Shown here: positions 7,502 to 15,898 of the stretch, piece by piece
Layout of the letters: the number at the start of each line of letters is the position of its first letter
Numbering within the stretch: the first letter of the stretch is position 1
Assembly (NCBI RefSeq): GCF_028368995.1
Contig: NZ_JAQNDL010000003.1
Span: forward strand, 1,922,001-1,986,000
Source: Nannocystis bainbridge
GTDB lineage: Bacteria; Myxococcota_A; Polyangia; Nannocystales; Nannocystaceae
Direction: 5' to 3'
Length of the DNA: 64,000 bases
Notes under the pieces: generated by a model
Databases searched by the model: none
What the model was told of the DNA's origin: nothing
What the model saw: the letters and a program-made list of their open reading frames with translations, nothing else
Program-made: the position numbers and the translations under genes

Positions 7502-8583
7502 TCACGCTGCGCCCGTGGAAGGGATCGAAGAATGAATTTGAAGTTGACGTTCGCGTCGAGAACGCAGTGGGGCGCAAGCTCCGCCAACGAGTCAAGGCAC
7601 CGGTCACCGGCAGGTCCGCTGCCGAGCGGTGGGCCAAGGCGCTCGAGCAGGAGCTCCTCGCTCAACTCCTCGCGCCCGAGCCCGAGCCCGAGAAGCCCCC
7701 GCCACCGACGTTCGAGGAGTTCGCCAAGACCTTCCTCGACCTGTGCCTGGCCGACCGGCTCGGGACCAACACATTGATCAACTACGACGTCCATCTGCGC
7801 CTGTACCTGCTCCCGGTGCTGGCTCGGCGGCGGCTCGACGAGGTGACGCCCAAGGACATCACCGCGATCAAGAAGTCGCTCGTCAGCAAGTCGCACAACA
7901 CGATGTGCGAGGTGCTCAAAACCCTCCGTCGGGTGTTCAACCGGGCCATCGCCGAGAACGAGATCAAGAGCGCGCCGGTGGACTTCGAGATTCCCCGTCG
8001 GAAGCGCAAGCCCGCGATCGCCTACGACGACCAGGAGCAGGTGGCGCTGCTCGCCGCGGCCCAAGCGATGGGGCCGATGTTCGTCGTCGCCGTCCTGCTC
8101 GGCCTCGACGGCGGTCTCCGGCGCGGAGAGATTCTCGCGCTCAAGTGGACGGACGTCGATCTCAAGCGAGGGCTGATGACGATCCGCCACAACCTCGTGC
8201 GGGACAAGGTCGACCTCCCCAAGGGCAGGACCGAGGACGAGGTCGGCCTGACGACGCGCCTCGCCGCCACGCTGCGCGGCTTTTCGGCGACCGGCCCGTT
8301 CGTGCTCGACAACCACGGGAGTCACTTCCAGGAGCATCACATCAAGTCCTGGATGCGGGCGCTGGTGAAGCGCGCGGGCTTGCCCTGGCGCGGCACCCAC
8401 GTCCTCCGCAAGTCGTGCGGCACGCGGATCGCCGAGGGCGGTGGCGGGGTGGCGGCTGTCGCCAGCCACCTCCGCCACAAGGATCTGCAGACCGCGAGCG
8501 ACTACGTCGATCGTCGCCGCGGCAGCGCTGGCGCGATCCACGCCTTGGAGACGTCGGGGAGACGCACTTCCGAGCACTCGTAA
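7498..8583 (+). CDS. Tyrosine recombinase (phage-type integrase)
   Basis: 361 residues. An N-terminal arm-binding region (~1-65), an SAM-like core-binding domain (~70-165) and a catalytic domain (~175-350) are visible. The catalytic set is complete: R208 (GLRRGE), a candidate Lys near 242, H301-x-x-R304 (HVLRKS), H327 (LRHKDLQT) and nucleophile Y336 (DYVDRR). A good site (GGGAGG) precedes the ATG. It integrates and, with the HTH protein, excises the element. As the last gene before clearly chromosomal DNA, it marks the element's right end; the attachment site should lie within roughly 8594-8640. The left end is outside the window. Confidence 0.92.
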   Translation: MITLRPWKGSKNEFEVDVRVENAVGRKLRQRVKAPVTGRSAAERWAKALEQELLAQLLAPEPEPEKPPPPTFEEFAKTFLDLCLADRLGTNTLINYDVHLRLYLLPVLARRRLDEVTPKDITAIKKSLVSKSHNTMCEVLKTLRRVFNRAIAENEIKSAPVDFEIPRRKRKPAIAYDDQEQVALLAAAQAMGPMFVVAVLLGLDGGLRRGEILALKWTDVDLKRGLMTIRHNLVRDKVDLPKGRTEDEVGLTTRLAATLRGFSATGPFVLDNHGSHFQEHHIKSWMRALVKRAGLPWRGTHVLRKSCGTRIAEGGGGVAAVASHLRHKDLQTASDYVDRRRGSAGAIHALETSGRRTSEHS

Positions 8584-8593
8584 GTGCTCGGAA
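8568..8593 (+). terminator. Perfect hairpin across the integrase stop codon
   Basis: Arms TTCCGAGCACT (8568-8578) and AGTGCTCGGAA (8583-8593) are perfectly complementary over 11 bases with a 4-base loop. The TAA stop (8581-8583) spans the loop and the first base of the 3' arm. AT-rich sequence follows but not a long T-run. It is likely a terminator between the integrase and the convergent gene. It could also be a recombination-site arm. Confidence 0.55.
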
Positions 8594-8617
8594 TATTAAG
8601 ATGAATTTGGCTTTTAT

Positions 8618-9979
8618 CTACTGCTCGAAGCAATACAGCCGCTGCTGCGTGGAGCAGTTCGACGCGAAGAACACCGAGCGAGCGCTCCAGTTGAAGTCGA
8701 TCGCGTTGTTGCGGCCTTCGTAGCCGATCACCCCGATCCCGCCGCCCGCGGTCCAGCCGCTGCAGTCTTCGACGAGCGAAGTGCCGTTCTCCGAGGTGCC
8801 GGTCCAGATGTCGGCTTGCGGGGACATGTCGCCGAACTCGTTGATGTTGATCGGCACGTCGACGGTGCCGTCGACCAGGTCGGCCCAGGTCTGGGCGACT
8901 TCCTGGCCGTCGAGGCGGGCGTAGCGGGTCGTCGACTTGACGAAGCGGCTGGCCGGGTTGCTGGTGTTGTTGCTGATCCACGCGTCCCAGGTGCCGCCGA
9001 GGCCGGCCGCGGTGGCGCGGGCCTGGCACTTGGCCTTGGCGCCGGCGATGCCGCCGAGGTTGCCGTTCCAGCTGAGGCTCGTGTTGAACACGCGCTTCGG
9101 CTTGGTGCAGTTGGCGTTGCAGAGGTCGCCGTTGGCGACGTTGCCGTCGTCGCACTGCTCGGCGGGGGCGGTGGTCTTGAGCACGCCGTCGCCGCAGACT
9201 GCGGTCTTGCAGGTGTTGAGGCAGGCGTCGCTGTTGGTGCCGTTGCCGTCGTCGCACTGCTCGGTGCCCTGCTTGAAGCCGTCGCCGCACTTGGGCAGGA
9301 GGCAGGCGAGGGTGCAGGCGCCGGTGTTGCTGTTGTTGGCCCCGAGGTCGCACTGCTCGTTGGCCTGCTTGATGCCGTCGCCGCAGCTGGCGAGCTTGCA
9401 GGCGTTGGTGCAGGTGTCGTTGTTGACGGCGTTGCCGTCGTCGCAGGCCTCACCGGGGCCGACGAAGCCGTCGCCGCAGGTCTGCTTGGTGCAGTTGGCC
9501 TTGCACGCCTTGGTGTTGCCGTTGTTGGCCCCGTCGTCGCACTGCTCGACGCCGGTGCGGATGAGGCCGTCGCCGCACACGGCGTTCTTGCACACGAGGG
9601 TGCAGGCGCCGGTGTTGCTGTTGCTGTTGCCGAGGTCGCACTGCTCGCCCTTGCTGACCTGCTTGAAGGCGTCGCCGCAGAACGGGAGCAGGCACAGGTC
9701 GGTGCAGCCGTCGTCCTGGTTGCCGTTCTTGCCGTCGTCGCACTGCTCGGCGCCGTCCTCGATGCTGTTGCCGCAGACCTCGAGCACGCAGGTGGCGCTG
9801 CAGCCGTCGTCGCTGACGTTGTTGCCGTCGTCGCACTGCTCGCCGGGGCCGGTGTCGCCGTCGCCGCAGACGTTGGTCTCGCAGTTGGCGTTGCACGCCT
9901 TGCCGGGGCCGTTGCCGTCGCCGAGGTCGCACTGCTCGGGGCTCATGCCGAGGGTGTTGACGAGGCCGTCGCCGCACAC
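8618..9979 (-). CDS. DUF4215 Cys-rich repeat protein with DUF1554-like C-terminal domain, 5'-truncated
   Basis: 453 residues from a GTG, with no signal peptide. Residues ~1-290 are about nine repeats of the pattern CGDG...EQCDDGN...C...C (DUF4215 / myxococcus Cys-rich repeat). The last ~160 residues (SWNGNLGGIAGAKAKC, WTGTSENGT, CSTQQRLYCFE) match the DUF1554 lectin-like domain. Such proteins are normally exported and surface-exposed. Here the 5' end abuts, in another frame, the truncated nucleotidyltransferase gene, so the native start and signal sequence appear deleted. Expression and export are doubtful. The 3' end lies 35 bases from the integrase stop. Confidence 0.7.
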   Translation of the reverse strand: MCGDGLVNTLGMSPEQCDLGDGNGPGKACNANCETNVCGDGDTGPGEQCDDGNNVSDDGCSATCVLEVCGNSIEDGAEQCDDGKNGNQDDGCTDLCLLPFCGDAFKQVSKGEQCDLGNSNSNTGACTLVCKNAVCGDGLIRTGVEQCDDGANNGNTKACKANCTKQTCGDGFVGPGEACDDGNAVNNDTCTNACKLASCGDGIKQANEQCDLGANNSNTGACTLACLLPKCGDGFKQGTEQCDDGNGTNSDACLNTCKTAVCGDGVLKTTAPAEQCDDGNVANGDLCNANCTKPKRVFNTSLSWNGNLGGIAGAKAKCQARATAAGLGGTWDAWISNNTSNPASRFVKSTTRYARLDGQEVAQTWADLVDGTVDVPININEFGDMSPQADIWTGTSENGTSLVEDCSGWTAGGGIGVIGYEGRNNAIDFNWSARSVFFASNCSTQQRLYCFEQ

Positions 9980-9984
9980 GTTGC

Positions 9985-10262
9985 CGCCCGCAGTCGGTGT
10001 CGAGGTACAGGTTGCGATAGCGGGCCAGTTGCTCCGGCGTCGCGTCGAGCTCGCCGAGGTCGGGGCGGGCTGCGTTGCGCGGGTGCAACGGGCGCAGCGC
10101 CGCCAGCAGGCGCGCCATGTTGTCGACGGTGAACACGGCCGCCACGTCGAGGTCGTCGGTGTTGCGCGCCGAGCCGTGGACCGCGGCCGCCACTCCGCCC
10201 ACGATCACGAACTCGAAGCTGGCCGCCAGCAGGCGCTGCAGCAGCTCAGGCGTGTCTTGCAC
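9985..10262 (-). pseudogene. Truncated nucleotidyltransferase (MNT/AbiEii type), 3' end lost
   Basis: The first ~90 codons encode a nucleotidyltransferase start: FVIVGGVAAAVHGSARNTDDLDV contains the GG...DxD signature, then LARYRNLYLDTD. After this the frame runs on to 9450 but reads the DUF4215 repeats out of frame as Arg/Pro-rich sequence. The family normally continues for about 80 more residues. The break lies near 9985-9995. The start overlaps the upstream small gene by 17 bases. Members of this family often act with a small partner, sometimes as toxin-antitoxin pairs (family knowledge). Confidence 0.7.
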
Positions 10263-10458
10263 GGCTCAGTCCTGCGCGCAGCAGCGCGATCGCTTGCTGC
10301 GTGCGGTGCTTTTGCAAGATCCGCTGCTCGGGCGTCAGCGCCAGGTTGCGCTCCAGCGCTGCCACGTCGATCCCCAGCTCGATCGCCTCGTCCCAGTCTG
10401 GCCCGTAGCTGGGCCAGTGCGCGCGGAAGACCGGGCGGAGGTCGATTGGGGCGTCCAC
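10246..10458 (-). CDS. Small partner protein of the nucleotidyltransferase
   Basis: 70 residues from a GTG, ending with the ATG of the nucleotidyltransferase inside its 3' end. It is rich in charged residues: DLRPVFRAHWPSYGPDWDEAI, then a helical C-terminus (LTPEQRILQKHRTQQAIALL). Small proteins with this 'EQRI..H' pattern commonly sit directly upstream of such nucleotidyltransferases in high-GC bacteria (recalled, not searched). It appears intact although its partner is truncated. Role unknown; chaperone or antitoxin-like partner is possible. Confidence 0.6.
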   Translation of the reverse strand: MDAPIDLRPVFRAHWPSYGPDWDEAIELGIDVAALERNLALTPEQRILQKHRTQQAIALLRAGLSRARHA

Positions 10459-10481
10459 GGGGCGCCAGCGTAACACGGCGC

Positions 10482-11084
10482 TCAGGGCGCCAGGCGGGTC
10501 AAGCTCCAGCCCGAGGCTGCCGGGCGGTAGACGAAGCGCTCGTGCAGGCGACCGTCGTGGCCGACCCAGAACTCCCACGACTCGGGCGCCACCGCGTAGC
10601 CGCCCCAGTTGGCGGGGCGCGGCACGGGGGCCTCGCCGAGCTCGTGGGCCAGGTGTGACACCTGGTCGAGCAGCGTCTGGAAATCGTCGATCGGCCGGCT
10701 CTGCGGCGACACCACCGCGCCGAGCTGGCTCAGGCGCGGGCGGGACGCGAAGTACGCGTCGGACTCGGCGGCCGGCAGGCGGGTGACCTTGCCCTCGACG
10801 CGGACCTGCACGTACAGCGACGGCCACCAGAACAGCAGCGACGCGTGCGGGTTGCGGTCGAGCTCGCCGGCCTTGCGGCTGTCGTAGTTGGTGAAGAAGC
10901 GCAGGCGCCCGGCCGGGTCGAAGCCCTTCAGCAGGACCATGCGCGCCGACGGCCGGCCGTCCTCGTCGGCGGTCGCCAGCGTCATCGCCTCGGGCATCGC
11001 CATGCCGCTCTTGGCCGCCGCGGCGAACCACTCCTGAAACAGGTCGAGGGGCTGGAGCTCGGGCTCGGGCTTGCGCACGGACAT
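10482..11084 (-). CDS. pdxH: Pyridoxamine 5'-phosphate oxidase
   Basis: 200 residues, usual length. FMN-dependent oxidation of pyridoxamine- or pyridoxine-phosphate to pyridoxal-5'-phosphate, the last step of vitamin B6 salvage, in the cytosol. Visible family blocks are SARMVLLKGFD and GRLRFFTNYDSRKAGEL (FMN contacts), ASLLFWW, QVRVEGKV, YFASRPRLSQLGA, and the C-terminal WGGYAVAPESWEFWVG with the RFVYRP end. The ATG is preceded by a modest site. Genes on both sides are unrelated, so it is probably transcribed alone. Confidence 0.95.
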   Translation of the reverse strand: MSVRKPEPELQPLDLFQEWFAAAAKSGMAMPEAMTLATADEDGRPSARMVLLKGFDPAGRLRFFTNYDSRKAGELDRNPHASLLFWWPSLYVQVRVEGKVTRLPAAESDAYFASRPRLSQLGAVVSPQSRPIDDFQTLLDQVSHLAHELGEAPVPRPANWGGYAVAPESWEFWVGHDGRLHERFVYRPAASGWSLTRLAP

Positions 11085-11134
11085 CGCGCCAGGTGTAGCG
11101 CGGATCGCCGGCCCCGGCCCGCACCGGCGGGTGA

Positions 11135-11381
11135 GTCAGCGCTCGTTCATGCCCGCGCATGTCCCTTCGGACATGGCCCATCGACCCTGTCCGGACCCGG
11201 GCAGGTCAGCGCCCGCCGGAAGCACCTGCCCCTTCGGACATGCCATCTATCCTGCCCCGCCGGGTCAGCGCCCGCCTGAAGCACCTGGCCCTTCGGACAT
11301 GCCTCTCCCCTACCCCGCCGGGTCAGCGCCGGTCATGCCGTCTTGCTCTTCGGACATGTCCCATCCACCATGTCCCGAAGA
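11135..11381. repeat. Four tandem repeat units carrying GGACATG hairpins
   Basis: Four units begin with GTCAGCGC at 11135, 11205, 11264 and 11322 (spacing 70, 59 and 58). Each holds a CTTCGGACATG segment; the first folds as CATGTCC-CTTC-GGACATG. Unit spacers (cgcctgaagcacctg types) are similar but not identical. The fourth unit overlaps the 3' end of the convergentless protease gene on the minus strand and supplies its last codons. This is the largest local array of the palindrome family found throughout the window. Confidence 0.85.
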
Positions 11382-12651
11382 CCAGCCATGCCAGGCCCCC
11401 GCGCTCTCCGCCGCTGCGGCAGCCGCAGCCCTCGTCCCCGCCCGACTCGCCCCCGCTCGAGGCGCTGTCGGCCCCGACCTCGATGACCACCGGCTCGGAG
11501 CGGGCGACGTGGCCGACCGCGTCCTCGGCGATCGCCACCAGCGTGTGGCTGCCGGCCGGGAACTCGGCGGCGCCGAAGCGCCACGGCGGCTCGGCGTCGC
11601 TGGCCTGCAGTTTGCCGTCGATCTCGAGCGCGACCTCGGCGACGCCCCAGCCGACGTCCGCGGCCTCGGCGACGATCTCGACGACCATCGGCTGCGGCCC
11701 CGCCGTCGGGCTCGTGATCACCACCGTCGGCGGGGTGTCGTCGGCGCTGGCGTCGAACGCCGGGCCGCAGCTGGTGCCCGCGGGCCCGGCCGGGGCGGCG
11801 GCGCAGAGATCGGTCCACGCGCCGGCGCCGGCGCTGTCGGCCGGGGCGAACCCGCTGCAGCGGAAATCGGGCTGCCAGGCGCCGTCGCCGGCGTGGCACG
11901 GAGTGAGGTCGAGCTCGGCCTCGGCCTCGAGCCAGTCGATCGCGGCGCTCGCGTACGCGTAGTGGCCGATCCCGCCGCAGCCGGCGGCGTGCACCGAGGC
12001 GACGCCGAACACCCGCCAGGTGTCGTCGGCGGCGCGCAGCAGCGCGGGCCCGCCGGAGTCGCCGGCGCACGGGCCCGCCTCGGTGAGCCCGCCGACCTCG
12101 AAGTAATCGGCGAGCACCAGCCGCACCGGCGCCGCGGCCCAGCGCTTGGGCCCGTCGCCGCTGCCGGACTCGGCCTCGCCGAAGCCGACGATGGTCGCCT
12201 CGGCCTTGGGCTCCAGCAGCGCCGCCTCGCAGCCGAACGCGATCGGCAACACCGGCACCGGCGCGGGCTCGGCGAGGCGGCAGAAGGCGAAATCGACGGC
12301 CTCGTCGCCGATGCCTCCGTAATCGGGGTGGACGCGGCAGAGTTCGGGCTCGACCGTGTGCGCGGGCGCCTGGGCCGACTCGCCGAAGCCGACCTTCATG
12401 CCAGTGGCGCCGCAGTGGGCGGCGTAAAGCACCAGGCGCGGATGCACGAGCGCGCCGGTGCAGCGGGTGCTGCCGTCGCCCAGCGAGACCACCCCCGGGA
12501 AGGCGCAGATCTCGGCCTCGGCGCCGCCGAAGATCGGGCTCGGCGGCGTCGGCAGGGCTGTCCGCGCGCCTGCCGCTCGCGCCTCGCCGACCAGCAGCAC
12601 GACCACGCTCGCCGCCGCCGAACCCACCCGGACCTGCCACCGCCGCTGCAT
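11323..12651 (-). CDS. Secreted trypsin-like serine protease with altered MYXO-CTERM tail
   Basis: 442 residues. Signal peptide at ~1-27. The S1 domain covers about 40-280 with the full triad: H79 (YAAHC), D120 (VDFAFC) and S199 (GDSGGP). Residues ~300-395 form an Ig-like domain (PPTVVITSPTAG, GSHTLVAIAEDAVGH). A Gly/Glu linker leads to GCGC, the MYXO-CTERM signature sorted to the cell surface in myxobacteria. The hydrophobic segment after it is cut short at WLVF and finished by codons from the palindrome repeat (GTWWMGHVRRARRHDRR). That still gives a hydrophobic stretch with Arg tail, so sorting may survive. Confidence 0.85.
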   Translation of the reverse strand: MQRRWQVRVGSAAASVVVLLVGEARAAGARTALPTPPSPIFGGAEAEICAFPGVVSLGDGSTRCTGALVHPRLVLYAAHCGATGMKVGFGESAQAPAHTVEPELCRVHPDYGGIGDEAVDFAFCRLAEPAPVPVLPIAFGCEAALLEPKAEATIVGFGEAESGSGDGPKRWAAAPVRLVLADYFEVGGLTEAGPCAGDSGGPALLRAADDTWRVFGVASVHAAGCGGIGHYAYASAAIDWLEAEAELDLTPCHAGDGAWQPDFRCSGFAPADSAGAGAWTDLCAAAPAGPAGTSCGPAFDASADDTPPTVVITSPTAGPQPMVVEIVAEAADVGWGVAEVALEIDGKLQASDAEPPWRFGAAEFPAGSHTLVAIAEDAVGHVARSEPVVIEVGADSASSGGESGGDEGCGCRSGGERGGLAWLVFGTWWMGHVRRARRHDRR

Positions 12652-12766
12652 CGGCGCGAGGATGACACAGGGGCTCCGGGCCGCGCGACAATTGCTGCCG
12701 CTGCGCAGCGAGCGAGCGTATCATCGCGCCGCCGGCCGCAGCCGGACGACCCCCCGACGCTCGGAG

Positions 12767-14347
12767 ATGTCGATGCCTCTCAGCCTCTCGTGGCTCATCC
12801 TGACCCTCGCGACCGCCCCGGCCGCCGAGCCCGCCGCCACGCCCCCGACCTCCGAACCCGCGCCCGCACCGGCGCCAGCGGCCGCCACCGCCGACGCCGA
12901 AGCACGCGCCGAGCAGGCCGCCGTGCTGTACGGCCAGAAGAAGTACCTCGAGGCCGCGCAGATCTTCGAGGACCTGTGGGCCTCGGTGCACGAGCCGCGC
13001 GACCTGTTCAACGCCGGCCTCGCGCGCCTCGCCCTCGGCCACCGCGCTCACGCGATCCGCTACTGGGAGATCTATCTCCAGCAGACCGGGATCCCCGCAG
13101 ACGGGCGCGAGCAGGCCCAGAGCCGCAGCAAGAAGGCCCAGGCCGCCGCCACCGGCGTGATCGTCAAGATCGCCCCGTCGGCCGTGGCCGAGTTCGGCGC
13201 CACGCTGACGCTGACCCGCGTCGACGACGACAAGGACCAGCGCCCGCCGCTGGTCTACGAGCTGCCGCCGCGGGCCCCCGAGTTCACCGCCGGCGGCAAG
13301 ACGATCCACGTCGACCCCGGCAAGTGGGAGCTGAAGATCAGCGCGCCGACCTACGGGACCTCGACGCGCGACCTGACCATCAAGCCAGGTGCGCCGGGCT
13401 TCGTGCTCGACGTGGCGCTGGCCAGCGATCCGGCGTTCCGGGCCGCGAGCTTCCAGATCGGGCCGGGCGAGGCGGTCGCGGCCGGGGCGACGGTGTCGCT
13501 GCAGCGGCTGGCGCTGGGCGCCGTGCCGGTGCCGTGCCCGCTCGACGGTCGCGGCAATTGTGCGGTCCGCATCGAGCCGGGCGACTGGGAGGTCACGGTG
13601 CAGGCGCCCGGCTACCAGCGCCACGTCGAGAAGATCAGCCTCGGCGCCCAGCCGACCGCGACCTTCGCCGTCGCCCTCGCGCCGTCGCTGACGCCCGCGC
13701 CCGCGCCGACGCCCGCGCCCGCGCAGGCCGGCGCGACGCCGACGCCGGCCCCGGCCGAGGCCACCCCCGCGCCGCCGCCGGTGCCCGAGCGCGTGCCAAA
13801 GAAGACCCGCGTGCGGGTCTCGACCGGGCTCATCGTCTCGGGCGTGCCGGTGTTCATCACCGGCCTCGCGCTCGCGGTCCACGGCAGCAACGTCTACGAC
13901 GAGAAGAAGCTGGCGAAGGTGGCCAACGGCGACATGCTGCCGGCGATCCGCCTGCGCTCGGCGGGCTCGGGGCTGATGGGCGTGGCCGTCGGCCTGTGGG
14001 CCACCGGCCTGACCGCGGAGTACGACGTGAAGCCGTGGGTGTGGTGGACCGAGATCGGCGTCGGCGCGGCCGCGCTGCTGACCGGCGGCGTGTGGGCCGG
14101 CGTCAGCACCGGGCGCTGGAACGCCAACGCCACCGACTCGCTGGTCTGCACCAACAACGAGGGCCTCGACTGCTTCACCGCCCATCGCCTGGCCAGCGGC
14201 TTCTTCCTCGGCCTCGGCGCGGGCGCCATCGCCGGGGCGACCACCGGCCTGCTGGTGCAGCGCTTCCACCTCAAGAAGCGCCGCGTCAGCTTCGCGCCGA
14301 CGCTCGGCGGCGGCCAGGCCGGCTTCCTCGTCCACGGACGGTTTTGA
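12767..14347 (+). CDS. TPR/PEGA-type membrane protein
   Basis: 526 residues; a second in-frame ATG is at 12773. A cleavable-looking signal (~1-19) is followed by a Pro/Ala linker. Residues ~40-110 resemble tetratricopeptide repeats (AAVLYGQKKYLEAAQIFEDLW). Two PEGA-like beta modules follow (KWELKISAPTYGTSTRDL; DWEVTVQAPGYQRHVEKIS). A second AP-rich linker (~305-345) leads to four hydrophobic segments (about 358-520). This layout is common in myxobacterial cell-envelope proteins of unknown function. Divergent from the protease gene, with ~115 bases between the starts. Confidence 0.7.
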   Translation: MSMPLSLSWLILTLATAPAAEPAATPPTSEPAPAPAPAAATADAEARAEQAAVLYGQKKYLEAAQIFEDLWASVHEPRDLFNAGLARLALGHRAHAIRYWEIYLQQTGIPADGREQAQSRSKKAQAAATGVIVKIAPSAVAEFGATLTLTRVDDDKDQRPPLVYELPPRAPEFTAGGKTIHVDPGKWELKISAPTYGTSTRDLTIKPGAPGFVLDVALASDPAFRAASFQIGPGEAVAAGATVSLQRLALGAVPVPCPLDGRGNCAVRIEPGDWEVTVQAPGYQRHVEKISLGAQPTATFAVALAPSLTPAPAPTPAPAQAGATPTPAPAEATPAPPPVPERVPKKTRVRVSTGLIVSGVPVFITGLALAVHGSNVYDEKKLAKVANGDMLPAIRLRSAGSGLMGVAVGLWATGLTAEYDVKPWVWWTEIGVGAAALLTGGVWAGVSTGRWNANATDSLVCTNNEGLDCFTAHRLASGFFLGLGAGAIAGATTGLLVQRFHLKKRRVSFAPTLGGGQAGFLVHGRF

Positions 14348-14430
14348 GCGCCCCCGGCGTGTGAGTCTAGGCGGCGCGCGCGGGCAGCCGTGCGCGCCGC
14401 GGCCCTGTCACGCTCGGTTAGCATGACAAA

Positions 14431-15732
14431 ATGCTGACCCTCGCCCGCCCCCTGCTCGCCGCACCGCTCTGTGTCTGCACGCTCCTGACCGCCTGCGGCG
14501 ACGACGGCGGCGGTGTCCAGTCTGCCAGCGACACCGCGGCCACCAGCGAGGACACGACCGGCGACGACAGCACCACCGGCGGCCCCGGCACCACCGACGA
14601 TCCGACCTCGACCAGCGTCGGCCCGACCACCGGCGATCCGGTCACCGGCGATCCGGTCACCACGACGACCGGCGATCCGACCACCGGCGATCCGACCACC
14701 GACGGCACCACTGGCGACCCGCCGCCGCCCTCGCCGTGGGACGGCGAGCCGCTGCCCGAGGCCCCGCCCGGCGAGTGGACGTGGGTCGATTTCCCCGACG
14801 CGCTGTGTCGCGACGGCAGCAGCACCGGCATCGGCGTGCGCTACGGCAACGGCGACGGCCTCGTCGTCTACTTCCAGGGCGGCGGCGCCTGCTTCAACGC
14901 CCTCACCTGCGCCCAGAACCCGTCCAGCTTCGACGGCGGCGACTTCGACGGCTTCAACAGCGGCATCTTCGAGCCCGGCCCGCAGAACCCGGTCGGCGAC
15001 TGGACCCACGTGTTCGTCCCGTACTGCACCGGCGACGTGCACGCCGGCAACCGCCCCGACCAGATGTCGGAGGCCGGCATCCAGCAGTTCGTCGGCTTCC
15101 GCAACGTCGCCGCCTACCTCGAGCGCGTCGTCCCCACCTTCCCCGGCGTCGGCCACGTGCTCGTCACCGGCGAGAGCGCCGGCGGCTTCGGGGCCGCCTT
15201 CAACTACGACCGGATCGCCGACGCCTTCCCCGACGCGCGCGTCACCCTGCTCGACGACTCCGGCCCGCCGCTCGGCTTCGAGGTCGCGCCGCTGTGCCTG
15301 CAGCAGAAATGGAGCGACCTGTGGGGCTTCGACGACACGATCCCCGCCGGCTGCGAGGATTGCTTCCCCAGCCAGGGCGGCGGCATCGTCAACATCGGCC
15401 GCCACATCGGCCAAAAACACGCCGACCAGCGCCTCGCCCTCATCTCGTCGACCGGCGACTCGGTGATCCGCTTCTTCTTCGGCTTCGGCGGCAACGACTG
15501 CAGCGCCCTGCTGCCCAACACCCCCCAGGCTGCCTTCGAGGCCGCCCTGCTCGACGCCCGCGACAACTATTACAATGAGCCCGACGACGTGTGGGGCACC
15601 TTCTTCGTCGACAACAGCGAGCAGCACACCTTCCTCAGCAGCAGCCTCTACACGGCCAAGGTCGGCGACACCAAGCTGGTCGACTGGGTCTCCCAGCTGA
15701 TCGCCGGCCAGGTCTCGCACGTCGGGCCGTGA
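14431..15732 (+). CDS. Lipoprotein pectinacetylesterase-like hydrolase
   Basis: 433 residues. Lipoprotein signal with LLTAC lipobox (Cys22), then a Thr/Asp/Gly-rich linker of ~80 residues with DPTTG-type tandem repeats. The catalytic part matches the pectinacetylesterase/notum family: VVYFQGGGACFN (oxyanion region), nucleophile Ser249 in GESAGG, and a late His in NSEQHTFLS. The family removes acetyl or acyl groups from polysaccharides or proteins (family knowledge). It probably acts at the outer membrane surface. Convergent with the HXXEE gene across a hairpin array. Confidence 0.8.
   Translation: MLTLARPLLAAPLCVCTLLTACGDDGGGVQSASDTAATSEDTTGDDSTTGGPGTTDDPTSTSVGPTTGDPVTGDPVTTTTGDPTTGDPTTDGTTGDPPPPSPWDGEPLPEAPPGEWTWVDFPDALCRDGSSTGIGVRYGNGDGLVVYFQGGGACFNALTCAQNPSSFDGGDFDGFNSGIFEPGPQNPVGDWTHVFVPYCTGDVHAGNRPDQMSEAGIQQFVGFRNVAAYLERVVPTFPGVGHVLVTGESAGGFGAAFNYDRIADAFPDARVTLLDDSGPPLGFEVAPLCLQQKWSDLWGFDDTIPAGCEDCFPSQGGGIVNIGRHIGQKHADQRLALISSTGDSVIRFFFGFGGNDCSALLPNTPQAAFEAALLDARDNYYNEPDDVWGTFFVDNSEQHTFLSSSLYTAKVGDTKLVDWVSQLIAGQVSHVGP
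14575..14715 (+). repeat. 15-base tandem repeat in a lipoprotein linker
   Basis: Imperfect copies of a 15-base unit (ACCACCGGCGATCCG and variants) encode TTGDP-type pentapeptides. Length multiples of three keep the frame, so copy number can vary without inactivating the gene. Confidence 0.7.
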
Positions 15733-15744
15733 ATCATTTTTAAT

Positions 15745-15825
15745 GAGGGGACATGCTCGAAAGAGCATGTCCCATGGGGCATGGCTATCGCGCCATGCCC
15801 CTTCGAACATGTCCTTTGAACATTA
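15745..15825. terminator. Double perfect hairpin at a convergent junction (palindrome family)
   Basis: Hairpin 1: GGGACATGCTC (15748-15758), loop GAAA, GAGCATGTCCC (15763-15773), with TTTTTAAT just upstream. Hairpin 2: GGGGCATGGC (15776-15785), six-base loop, GCCATGCCCC (15792-15801). A third, weaker copy (GAACATGTCC) follows at ~15805. It lies between two convergent genes and probably terminates transcription from both sides. Confidence 0.7.
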
Positions 15826-15898
15826 GAGCCAGATCGCCCGGCACACGGCGCACGTCTGTCGCTCGCGCCATTCGTCGAGCGCCTCGCTGCGCCGCCGC

